Below are positions 8,703 through 16,100 of a DNA stretch of 16,686 bases, in pieces. The stretch is from Xanthobacteraceae bacterium (GTDB lineage: Bacteria > Pseudomonadota > Alphaproteobacteria > Rhizobiales > Xanthobacteraceae). The stretch spans positions 1 to 16,686 of the forward strand of contig JASHQO010000286.1 of assembly GCA_030039105.1 (NCBI GenBank), written 5' to 3'. Under the pieces are notes generated by a model. The model saw only the letters and a program-made list of their open reading frames with translations, made no database searches and was not told the DNA's origin. Each line of letters starts with the position of its first letter. Position 1 is the stretch's first letter. The position numbers were made by a program, and so were the translations under genes.

Positions 8703-9209
8703 TCAGTCGAATTGCGGTGTTGCGGTTTCGGCGAGCGTTGCGGCGCCGAATGAGAGCCGCTCGATGACGAAGAGAAGCAGCGCCGCGCCGCCGAGCGGGA
8801 TCGGCAGGTAGGTCACGCCCACCGGCAGCCAGGGAAAGTCGGCGATCGTGTTGTACCAGGTCGCCTCCACGAGTTTGGCGCCATAGACCACCATGAACAG
8901 CGCCATGGCGGCGACCAGCAGCTCGGCCAGGAATTGCGCGATCATCCGCGGTATCGACGGCAGCGACCGCACGAGGAAGGACACGTTCATGTGGGCGCGC
9001 CGGCGATAGCAGGCGGCACCGCCGAAGAACGTCACCGCGATCATCAGCAGCACCGCGGTCGGCTCGGGCCATGACGCGGCGCTGTTGAGCACGTAGCGGG
9101 TGAACACCGCCCACGGGATCACGGCGGAGATCAAGACCAGCGCCGTGCCGGCGATCAGCACGCAGGCGAGATAGAGCGCGTCCATCAGCCGGCGATAGAT
9201 CGACGCCAT
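8703..9209 (-). CDS. dctQ: TRAP transporter small membrane subunit (DctQ family)
   Basis: A 168-residue protein with four membrane segments (about 9-32, 46-63, 86-110 and 126-148). This is the size and topology of DctQ, the small subunit that associates with DctM. Recognisable features are VFTRYVLNSAASWPEPTAVLLM in the first half and the basic YRRRAHMNVSFLVRSLP loop. I choose ATG at 9209 (MASIYRRLMDALYL). The frame is open to 9299, but that extension overlaps the end of dctP and is proline/glycine-rich with no membrane character. The ribosome site is weak (GCGGAAG). The gene begins 29 nt after the dctP stop and ends 16 nt before dctM. Confidence 0.92.
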   Translation of the reverse strand: MASIYRRLMDALYLACVLIAGTALVLISAVIPWAVFTRYVLNSAASWPEPTAVLLMIAVTFFGGAACYRRRAHMNVSFLVRSLPSIPRMIAQFLAELLVAAMALFMVVYGAKLVEATWYNTIADFPWLPVGVTYLPIPLGGAALLLFVIERLSFGAATLAETATPQFD

Positions 9210-9238
9210 GATGCTTCCGCCAAAAGGGGGAGGGCCAG

Positions 9239-10240
9239 CTAGGAGACCGCCGCGACGCGCTTGATCATCTCGGCGTATTTCGGTCCATATCTGTCCCACA
9301 CCGGCTTGACCGCGTCCTGGAACGGCTTCTTGTCGGCAACCTCGATGATCTCGTTGCCGGCGGCCCTGGCCTTGGCCATGGCGTCATTTTCGTACTTGTC
9401 CCACAGCGTGCGCGCTTCGAATTGCGCCTCGCGGCTGAATTTCCCGATCAACGCCCGGTCGTCCTTCGACAGCGTGTCCCAGGTCTTGCGCGAGAACGCC
9501 AGCATCTCCGGCACGATCAGGTGCTGGGTCAGGGTGTAGTGCTTGGCGACGGTGTAATGATTGTCGAACACGTAGCTCGGCGGATTGTTCTCGGCGCCGT
9601 CGATGACGCCGGTTTGCAGCGCCGAGAACACCTGGTCGTAGCCCATGGCGACGCCGTTGCCACCGAGCGCATTCATCATGTCGACGAACATCGGGTTGCC
9701 GATGACGCGGATTTTCAGGCCCTTGAGGTCGGCGATGGCGTGGACGGGCTTTTTGATGGTGTAGACGCTGCGCGCGCCGGCATCCATCCAGCACAGGCCG
9801 ATCAGGCCGGCCTTATCGTTGGCGGTGACCTTGTCGAGGAGCTCGGTGCCGATGTCGCCGTCGATCACCTTGCGCATATGGTCGACGTTGCGGAACAGAA
9901 ACGGCAGGTTGAATACGTTGAGGTCGTCGATCACCGGACCGAGGGTGCCGACCGAGACACGGGCGAGCTGGATGGCGCCGACTTGCGCCTGCTCGATCGC
10001 TTCCTTCTCGCCGCCGAGCTGCATCGAGGCGTACATCTGCACGCTCAGCCGGCCCTGGGTCGCAGCTTCGAGCTTCTTGCCCAGGCTCTCGACTGCGGCG
10101 ACCGTCGGATAGCCGGCCGGATGCACGTCGGAGGCCTTCAGCGCCATCTTCGCCTGCGCCAGTGCCGGCCGGCCGAAATCCGCAACAGCGCCGGCGACAG
10201 CGGTCAAGGCGCCCAGGCGGATGAATGCGCGGCGATCCAT
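9239..10240 (-). CDS. dctP: TRAP transporter periplasmic binding protein (DctP family), likely hexuronate-binding
   Basis: A 333-residue binding protein, a typical DctP length. MDRRAFIRLGALTAVAGA at the N-terminus is a twin-arginine-like signal, with a likely cut after PALA (residue 28). The mature chain shows the DctP pattern: HPAGYPTVAAVESLGKKLE (40-58), GRLSVQMYASMQLGGEKE (63-80), and LKGLKIRVIGNPMF (172-185). Arg178 in the last block is the family's conserved arginine that pairs with the ligand carboxylate. GVIDGAENNPPSY (211-223) follows. The ENNPPSY form is one I associate with TRAP proteins for sugar acids, and the divergent uronate dehydrogenase gene supports a hexuronate ligand; that assignment is inference. 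The start ATG has CAGGAGAGAGCC just before it, a strong ribosome site. First gene of the dctPQM operon, with a 117-bp divergent promoter region shared with udh. Confidence 0.93.
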   Translation of the reverse strand: MDRRAFIRLGALTAVAGAVADFGRPALAQAKMALKASDVHPAGYPTVAAVESLGKKLEAATQGRLSVQMYASMQLGGEKEAIEQAQVGAIQLARVSVGTLGPVIDDLNVFNLPFLFRNVDHMRKVIDGDIGTELLDKVTANDKAGLIGLCWMDAGARSVYTIKKPVHAIADLKGLKIRVIGNPMFVDMMNALGGNGVAMGYDQVFSALQTGVIDGAENNPPSYVFDNHYTVAKHYTLTQHLIVPEMLAFSRKTWDTLSKDDRALIGKFSREAQFEARTLWDKYENDAMAKARAAGNEIIEVADKKPFQDAVKPVWDRYGPKYAEMIKRVAAVS

Positions 10241-10289
10241 GGCTCTCTCCTGCCGTTGTCCCGCTCATGTTGCGGCTGCGCGCCATCAT

Positions 10290-10302
10290 GTCATACGATG
10301 AC
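10290..10302. promoter_or_regulatory. Operator-like palindrome between dctP and udh
   Basis: GTCAT-ACG-ATGAC is a perfect 5-bp-arm palindrome in the 117-bp divergent region (10241-10357). Read on the minus strand it contains TCGTATGACAT, which fits the TNGTNNNACNA consensus of FadR-subfamily GntR regulators at five of six fixed positions. Regulators of that subfamily often control hexuronate and aldarate genes. Placed between the TRAP operon and udh it could control both. The site is short and could be chance; no regulator gene is in the window. Confidence 0.35.
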
Positions 10303-10357
10303 TGCAACCGAAAGTGTGATCGATCGTCGTCGCTTCCGACATTGACGGGGATTTCCG

Positions 10358-11170
10358 GTGCAGACGGTTCTGGTGACGGGCGCGGCGGGCGGCATTGGCA
10401 CGCGGCTGCGCAAGCTACTCGACGGCGCCTATCCGAACATCGTCTGGAGCGACATCCGCCGTCCGTCCGATCTCGCCGGCCACCAAAACTTCGTCCAGGC
10501 CGACATCGGCGAGCTTGCGGCAGTGGAGAAGCTCTGCGCCGGCGTCGACGGCATCGTCCATCTCGGCGGCGAGTCGGTCGAGCAGTCGTGGGAGCGCATC
10601 CTGCGCGCCAATATCGTCGGCTGCTACAATCTGTTCGAGGCGGCGCGGCGCAACAAGGTGCAACGTGTCGTATTCGCCTCGTCGAACCACGCGGTCGGCT
10701 TCTACCCGCGGCAGCGCAAGATCGGCACCGGCGAGCCGGTGCGGCCGGATTCCCGCTACGGCGTCAGCAAGGCCTTCGGCGAGGCGCTCGGCGCGCTTTA
10801 CGCCCACAAGCATGGCCTGCGGGTGACCTGCATCCGCATCGGCAATTTCGCCGACACGCCGGTCGACGAGCGGCGGCTCGCGATCTGGATCGGCCCGGAG
10901 GATTTGACGCAGCTCATCCGGATCGGGCTCGACCATCCGGACCTGCGCTACGAGATTTTCTTCGGCGCCTCCAACAACGCGCGCGCCTGGTGGGACAACG
11001 AGGCCGCGTTCCGTTACGGCTATCGTCCAACCGGCGTTGCCGAAAATTTCGCCGCCCAGGCGATGACCGCGCAAAAGACGCTGCCGCCCGATCCAATCGG
11101 CGATTGGTACCAGGGCGGTCCGTTCTGCAGCGACGAATACGATTCCGGCTTTGATCCGTCGGCGACGTAG
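10358..11170 (+). CDS. udh: Uronate dehydrogenase (NAD-dependent, SDR/epimerase-type fold)
   Basis: A 270-residue extended short-chain dehydrogenase that should oxidise D-galacturonate or D-glucuronate with NAD+ to the aldarolactone in the cytoplasm, the entry step of the oxidative hexuronate route (EC 1.1.1.203). The Rossmann motif is TGAAGGIG (7-14), with Asp32 in WSDIRR as the likely NAD ribose binder. Segments closely match the Agrobacterium tumefaciens enzyme as I recall it: GIVHLGGESVE (65-75), NIVGCYNLFEAAR (85-97), VVFASSNHAVGFYP (104-117) and RPDSRYGVSKAFGE (129-142). The catalytic Tyr134 and Lys138 form YxxxK; Ser109, Ser73, His111 and Arg172 align with catalytic or substrate-pocket residues of that enzyme. 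Length matches too (about 265). The start is GTG at 10358, after GGGG with 7 nt spacing. It is divergent from the TRAP operon, which probably brings in its substrate. A generic sugar epimerase is less likely given the ASSNH and GGESVE blocks. Confidence 0.87.
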   Translation: MQTVLVTGAAGGIGTRLRKLLDGAYPNIVWSDIRRPSDLAGHQNFVQADIGELAAVEKLCAGVDGIVHLGGESVEQSWERILRANIVGCYNLFEAARRNKVQRVVFASSNHAVGFYPRQRKIGTGEPVRPDSRYGVSKAFGEALGALYAHKHGLRVTCIRIGNFADTPVDERRLAIWIGPEDLTQLIRIGLDHPDLRYEIFFGASNNARAWWDNEAAFRYGYRPTGVAENFAAQAMTAQKTLPPDPIGDWYQGGPFCSDEYDSGFDPSAT

Positions 11171-11174
11171 CCCG

Positions 11175-11303
11175 CGTGTTTCCCGGGCGCAGCGCAGCAC
11201 GAAGTGATGCGCTGCAGACCCGGGATCGCGACACGCTCCGAGTTCTCTACGATCCCGGAACAGCGGTGCATCACTTCGTGCTGCACCGCATCCGGGAAAC
11301 ACG
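11175..11303. repeat. Long three-arm inverted repeat between convergent udh and qor
   Basis: Three nested pairs of perfect inverted arms fill the convergent gap: CGTGTTTCCCGG (11175-11186) with 11292-11303; GCAGCACGAAGTGATGC (11194-11210) with 11268-11284; and CCGGGATCG (11220-11228) with 11250-11258. Together they would fold into one long, interrupted cruciform or RNA stem of about 129 nt with a GC-rich loop region. The style (CCGGG near the ends, CACGAAGTG-type core) resembles a dispersed palindromic repeat I recall in Bradyrhizobium and Rhodopseudomonas genomes. It could act as a bidirectional transcription terminator for both genes, although no T-runs are present. Confidence 0.75.
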
Positions 11304-11315
11304 TCAGAGAGAGCC

Positions 11316-12242
11316 TCACCGCACCTGAAACACCAGCTTGCCCCGGAAATGCCGGCCTTGGCTGACGCGGTGGGCCTCGGCGGCCTGCGCGAGCTTGTAG
11401 AGCTTGACCTCCGGCGGCTTGATGGCGCCTTCGGCCCACAAGTGCGCGACGCGCTCCATGGCCTTGCGCGAGCGCGGCACCGGCGGCCGCAGCGCCTTGA
11501 CGTCGGTGCGGTCCGGCTTCGGCGCTTCGGCGCCCGAGGCGATGAAGGCGGCGCGGCCGCCGGGCTTGAGCACGGCGAAGGATTGCTTCGCGACGTCGCC
11601 GCCGACCGTGTCGAACACCGCGTCGCAGCCCGACACCACCCGGGTGAAGTTCTGGGCGTTGTAGTCGATCACCTCGTCGGCACCGAGGCTCTTCACGTAA
11701 GCCATGTTCGCGGCGCTGGTCGTGGTGACCACGGTGGCGCCGAGATGCTTGGCGAGCTGGATGGCGAAGCCGGCGACGCCGCCGGCGCCGCCCTGGATCA
11801 AAATCTTCTCGCCGCGCTTGAGCTGCAGCGTGTCCTCGACGGAATTGACCGCGGTGAGCCCGGTCAGCGCCAGTGCCGCAGCATTGATATGCGACAGGCC
11901 GTCCGGCTTCTTGGCGACGATATTGGCGGCGATCGCGATCTTCTCGCAATAGGTGCCCTCCTTGCCGGCGGCGAGCACGCCGAACACGGCGTCGCCAACC
12001 TTGAGGTCGGCGCCTTCGCCGACCGCGCTGACGACGCCGGAAAAGTCGCGCCCCGGAATTTGCGGGAATTTGACGTTGGCGTGGCGGGTATATTCGCCGG
12101 CGCGGAATTTCCAGTCGGCGGCGTTCACGGTGGCGGCATGGACGTCGACCACGACTTCGCCGGGGCCGGCCATGGGATCGGGCAGGTCGCCGTACTGCAA
12201 CACTTCGGGGCCGCCGAATTTTTCGATGTATGCCGCTTTCAT
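11316..12242 (-). CDS. NADPH:quinone oxidoreductase-like, zinc-free MDR family
   Basis: A 308-residue cytoplasmic medium-chain reductase of the quinone oxidoreductase (QOR) branch. The N-terminal GroES-like part begins MKAAYIEKFGGPEVLQYGD and includes NAADWKFRAGEY (40-51) and IPGRDFSGVVSAVGEG (62-77), a family hallmark. The cofactor fold has GGAGGVAGFAIQLAKHLGA (151-169), the QOR-type nucleotide loop, and SLGADEVIDY (185-194). I see no cysteine/histidine set of a catalytic or structural zinc, so it is the zinc-independent type that reduces quinones or activated enones with NADPH. Start ATG at 12242, with TTGAGGCGAG upstream. It is convergent to udh across the long inverted repeat and divergent from the small secreted gene at 12392. 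Physiological substrate unknown; no evidence ties it to hexuronate metabolism. Confidence 0.92.
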   Translation of the reverse strand: MKAAYIEKFGGPEVLQYGDLPDPMAGPGEVVVDVHAATVNAADWKFRAGEYTRHANVKFPQIPGRDFSGVVSAVGEGADLKVGDAVFGVLAAGKEGTYCEKIAIAANIVAKKPDGLSHINAAALALTGLTAVNSVEDTLQLKRGEKILIQGGAGGVAGFAIQLAKHLGATVVTTTSAANMAYVKSLGADEVIDYNAQNFTRVVSGCDAVFDTVGGDVAKQSFAVLKPGGRAAFIASGAEAPKPDRTDVKALRPPVPRSRKAMERVAHLWAEGAIKPPEVKLYKLAQAAEAHRVSQGRHFRGKLVFQVR

Positions 12243-12391
12243 GGGGCTCGCCTCAAGGCAAGGACGGGAGGCGGAGCATCGTCAACTTCACGCGCGGTGT
12301 CCAGGGCGCGGCACCGGCCCCTGGCAGCACCGCTGCCGCCTTGGTATTGGGACCGATGCCGGCGAGCGGGGCGCGGCCAGAGGAGGTTTCG

Positions 12392-12718
12392 GTGCAGCGC
12401 ATGGTGACGGCTCTTCTGCTGATGACATCGTCGGCCTGCGCCCAGGATCAACCTTGCACGGCCGATGCGCTCATCAAGGCAGGGCCGCTGCTTCGCTTTC
12501 ATGTCGAGCTCAAGCCCACCGATGCCGTCGATATCGACCCGCAGGTCAAAGCGCTGCCGCCGGTCAAGGCGCTCAAGGGCAATGGCCACTTCGACGTGCT
12601 GGAGGTCACCGGCCACTACATCAAGGCCACGTACCGCATGCGCTTCCTCTACGCACCGATCAGGGGCTCATGCGTGCTGATGGGCCAGGAAATCCTGGAG
12701 GTCGCCGATCCGTACTGA
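12392..12718 (+). CDS. Small secreted hypothetical protein
   Basis: A 108-residue protein that I do not recognise. The start is GTG at 12392, chosen because a near-perfect ribosome site AGGAGG (12381-12386) lies 5 nt before it. An ATG three codons on is too far from that site, and the longer open frame from 12230 would overlap the qor start. The N-terminus MQRMVTALLLMTSSACA looks like a signal peptide, with a cut plausible after ACA (residue 17). A lipoprotein reading (Cys16) is weaker because the residue at -3 is serine. The mature part has two cysteines, Cys22 and Cys94, that could form a disulfide. It ends in a beta-like pattern, HFDVLEVTGHYIKATYRMRF (67-86). Codon use resembles the neighbours. 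It ends 13 nt from the convergent tRNA gene. Confidence that it is a real gene is moderate and rests on the ribosome site and signal peptide. Confidence 0.65.
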   Translation: MQRMVTALLLMTSSACAQDQPCTADALIKAGPLLRFHVELKPTDAVDIDPQVKALPPVKALKGNGHFDVLEVTGHYIKATYRMRFLYAPIRGSCVLMGQEILEVADPY

Positions 12719-12731
12719 TGCCCCGGCTGAG

Positions 12732-12807
12732 TGGCGACCCCGCCTGGATTCGAACCAGGGACCTTCAGCTTAGAAGGCTGTTGCTCTATCCCCTGAGCTA
12801 CGGGGCC
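12732..12807 (-). tRNA. tRNA-Arg (anticodon UCU)
   Basis: The reverse complement folds as a full 76-nt cloverleaf with encoded CCA. The acceptor GGCCCCG pairs with CGGGGTC (one G-U), the D-arm is GCTC/GAGC, and the anticodon loop CTTCTAA gives anticodon TCT, which reads AGA (and AGG by wobble). The T-arm is CCTGG/CCAGG with loop TTCGAAT, and the discriminator is G73. The anticodon stem has four pairs (CAGC/GCTG) and an A-A mismatch at 27-43. A possible -10 (TATATAT, complement of 12824-12830) lies about 17 nt upstream of the mature 5' end, but I see no good -35. The opposite strand and other frames give the well-known false peptides of tRNA genes. Confidence 0.97.
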
Positions 12808-13100
12808 GTCCGACAACCCAAGCATATATAGAATTTTGCGCCGAAAGGCCCGGTTAATCGTAGCCGTGGCCGGACGGAATCCCTCCGTGAACATTTTGGC
12901 CCGGCCGCGCGACCAAGCGAGCAATCCGATCGGCCGCGGCGGCATGCTGCGGTCGGCGGCTACCGCTTTGTTTGGTCGACTGAGTGCGATTACCCAAAGT
13001 CTCGCTCGAAATGACTCAGTTCGGTCAAAACCTCGACAAGATCGTCGCATTCACTCGCCGCACCGGGTCGAGATTGCCGACCCCTGGGAGGATTCCACCG
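12808..13100. other. Intergenic region between tRNA-Arg and alpha-2-macroglobulin gene
   Basis: These 293 bp hold no convincing gene. They must carry the leftward tRNA promoter (AT-rich patch at 12823-12835) and the rightward promoter of the large gene. Weak symmetries are ACTGAGT (12979-12985) with ACTCAGT (13014-13020), and a small hairpin GGGTCG-AGATTGC-CGACCC (13065-13083) directly before the ribosome site GGGAGGA (13086-13092). Short open frames here have low-complexity arginine-rich translations and no ribosome sites. Confidence 0.5.
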
Positions 13101-16100
13101 ATGTTTGCGCTCCTTCGCGCCCGTCTCGCGGTCGCAGTCGCGGCCGCGCTCGTTCTTGCCGTCCCGTTTGCCGCCCGCGCCGCCGACAAGGCCTTCGTCG
13201 ACGACGATCTCGCCGACTCGGCGGTGCAGCTCGAGGCGCAGATCAAGTCGGACGCCGGCGCGCCGACCAAGCCGTTGGCGCAAATCCGCAAAGATGCCGA
13301 CTCGGCCTTCGCCAAGAACGATTTCCGCAACGGCATGATGCTGCTCGGCCAGATCGTTGCTGCGCAGCCGAACGATGCGACGACCTGGCTGCGCCTCGGC
13401 CGCACCGTGATGCAGATTCGCCCGGTCAACGACCAGGAGCGCGCCACGCTCTTACAGCGCGCCTCGACCGCGGCCTATATCGCCTATCAGCGCACCACGA
13501 ATCGCAACGAGGAAGCCGATAGTCTCGCTTTCCTCGGCGACGTCATGCGGCAGCGCGAGCTGTGGCGGCCGGCGCTCGACGCGCTGCGGCTGTCGCTCGA
13601 CATCCGCGAAGCCGCCGACGTGCGGGCGCAATATGAGCGGCTGCGCGACCAGTACGGCTTCCGCGTGCTCGACTACTCGGTCGATGCCGACACCGCGTCG
13701 CCGCGCGCCTGCTTCCAGTTGTCCGAGGATTTGCCGGCGCGCACCGATTTCTCGCCGTTCGTCGTCGTTGCCGGCATCGACAAGCCGGCGATCTCGACCA
13801 CCGAGAAGCAGCTCTGCGTCGAGGGTTTGAAGCACGGCGAGACCTACACAGTGACGCTGCGCGCCGGCCTGCCGTCGGTAGTGCATGAATCGCTGTCGCG
13901 ATCCTCGGATTTCACCGTCTATGTGCGCGACCGCCGGCCCGAGGTGCGCTTTTCCTCGACCGCCTACGTGCTGCCGCGCGCCGGCCAACGCGGCATCCCG
14001 GTCATCAGCGTCAACACCAAGGCGGCGGCCGTCGAGATCTATCGCATCGGCGACCGCAACCTGGTCGCCGCCATCATCGGCTCCACCAGCTACGATCGCG
14101 GCGACTTCCAGCGCAGCCTCGACACCACCGACGTCGCGCACCTCAAGGAGTCGCGCGGCGTGCCGGTGTGGAGCGGCGAGCTCGCGATCGACAGGGCGCC
14201 GATCAACGAGGACGTCACCACGGCGTTCCCGGTCGATCAGGCGGTCGGCGATCTCAAGCCCGGCGTCTACGTCATGGTGGCGCAGCCGAAGGAGCTCAAA
14301 AGCCTCGACAACAGCTACGACACGCTGGCGACGCAGTGGTTCATCGTGTCCGATCTCGGGCTCACGGCGTTCACCGGCAATGACGGCATCCACGCCTTCG
14401 TCAATTCGCTGGCGACGGCGGATGCCAAGAAGGACGTCGAGGTGCGGCTGATCTCGCGCAGCAACGAGGTGCTGGCGAGCCGCCGCACCGATGCCGGCGG
14501 CCACGTGCAATTCGAATCCGGGCTCACCAAGGGTGAGGGTGGCGCCGAACCGATGCTCATTGCCGTCAACGACGGCCAGGACGATTTCGCCTTCCTCAAT
14601 CTTGCCGCGCCCGCCTTCGATCTGACCGACCGCGGCGTCTCCGGCCGGCCGGCGCCGAACGGACTCGATGCTTTCGTCTATGCCGAGCGCGGCGTCTATC
14701 GCTCCGGCGAGACCGCCTACGTCACCGCGCTGCTGCGCGATGCGCAGGGCGCCGCGGCCCCGGGCGCGCCGCTGACCCTTGTGATCGAGCGGCCCGACGG
14801 CGTCGAATATAAGCGCGCGGTGGTGCAGGACGGCGGCCTCGGCGGCCACAGCCTGGCGCTGCCGATCGCGGCATCGGCGCCGACCGGCACGTGGCACGTC
14901 CACGCCTTCACCGATCCGAAGCGGCCGGCGGTCGGCGAGACCACCTTCCTGGTCGAGGACTATGTGCCCGACCGTATCGAGTTCGACATGACGTCGTCGA
15001 GCACCGCGATCTCCAAGACCAATCCTGTCACCGTGGATCTGTCCGGCCGTTTCCTCTACGGCGCGCCGGCCGCGGGCCTCGATCTCGACGGCGACGTCAA
15101 CATTGCCGTCGCCGGCGAGCGCACCGGCTTTGCCGGCTATGAGTTCGGCCTCGACGGCGAGGACGTGCCGGCCGTGAAGCAGCCTCTTGAGGATCTGCCG
15201 TCGACCGACGAGTCCGGCAAGGCCAAGCTTACCGTCAATCTCGACAAACTGCCGTCAAGCACGCACCCGCTCGAAGCCAAGATCACCGTGCGGATGAGTG
15301 AGCCGGGCGGCCGGGCGGTCGAGCACGCCATCACGCTGCCGGTCGCCGCGAGCGGCAACATGATCGGCGTCAAGCCGTTGTTCTCCGGCCGGGCGCTGGC
15401 CGATGGCGCCAGTGCTGGCTTCGACATAGTTGTCGTTGCACCGAACGGCGTCACGATTCCGACTGAGGGCTTGCACTACGAGCTGTTGAGCGTCGAGACC
15501 CGCTATCAGTTCTACAAGCGCGACGGCGCGTGGCATTTCGAGCCGGTGAAAACGACGCGGCGGATTTCCGACGGCTCGCTCGATACCACCGACAAGCCCG
15601 GCCATCTGTCCTTGCCGGTGAATTTCGGCCGCTACCGGCTCAATGTTTCCGATGCAAGCGGCACCACGACGTCGGTGGGCTTCGATGCCGGCTGGTACGT
15701 CGACGCCAGCGCCGACACGCCGGACATGCTGGAAACCGCGCTCGACAAGAGCGAATACCGGCCGGGCGATACCATGACGGTCGCGGTGACCGCGCGCAGC
15801 GCCGGCAAGCTGACGATCGCCGTTGTCGGCGACAAGCTCTTCGCCAGCCAAACCGCCGACATCAAGCAGGCCGGCGTGACTCAAGTAAAAATCCCGGTCG
15901 GAACCGACTGGGGCAGCGGTGCCTATATCGTAGCGACCATGCGGCGGCCGCTCGACGCGCCGGCGCAACGCATGCCCGGGCGCGCCATCGGCGTGCAATG
16001 GTTCGCCATCGACCGCGCCGCCAAGACGCTAACCGTCGATCTCAAGCCGCCGGCCTTGCTGCGGCCGAACTCGACCCTGCACATCCCGGTCAAAATCGAC

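Noticed and set aside
7871..8767. 298-codon plus-strand open frame
   Set aside because: It is antisense to dctM and has the charged, repetitive composition expected from the complement of a membrane-protein gene.
11349..12407. 352-codon plus-strand open frame
   Set aside because: It is antisense to the well-supported quinone oxidoreductase gene, with glycine/arginine/aspartate-rich composition and no motif.
12732..12807. tRNA as an integration site for a mobile element
   Set aside because: I saw no integrase gene and no direct repeat of the tRNA 3' end within the window.
11953..12831. Plus-strand open frame ending with DPAWIRTRDLQLRRLLLYPL
   Set aside because: The end is again a false translation across the tRNA gene, and the rest is antisense to qor or out of frame with the small secreted gene.
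12649..13050. Minus-strand open frame containing GPVAQGIEQQPSKLKVPGSN
   Set aside because: This peptide is the well-known false translation of a tRNA gene; it overlaps tRNA-Arg at 12732-12807.
13452..14903. 483-codon minus-strand open frame
   Set aside because: It is antisense to the alpha-2-macroglobulin gene, whose frame has clear family motifs; the antisense product is low-complexity and has no ribosome site.
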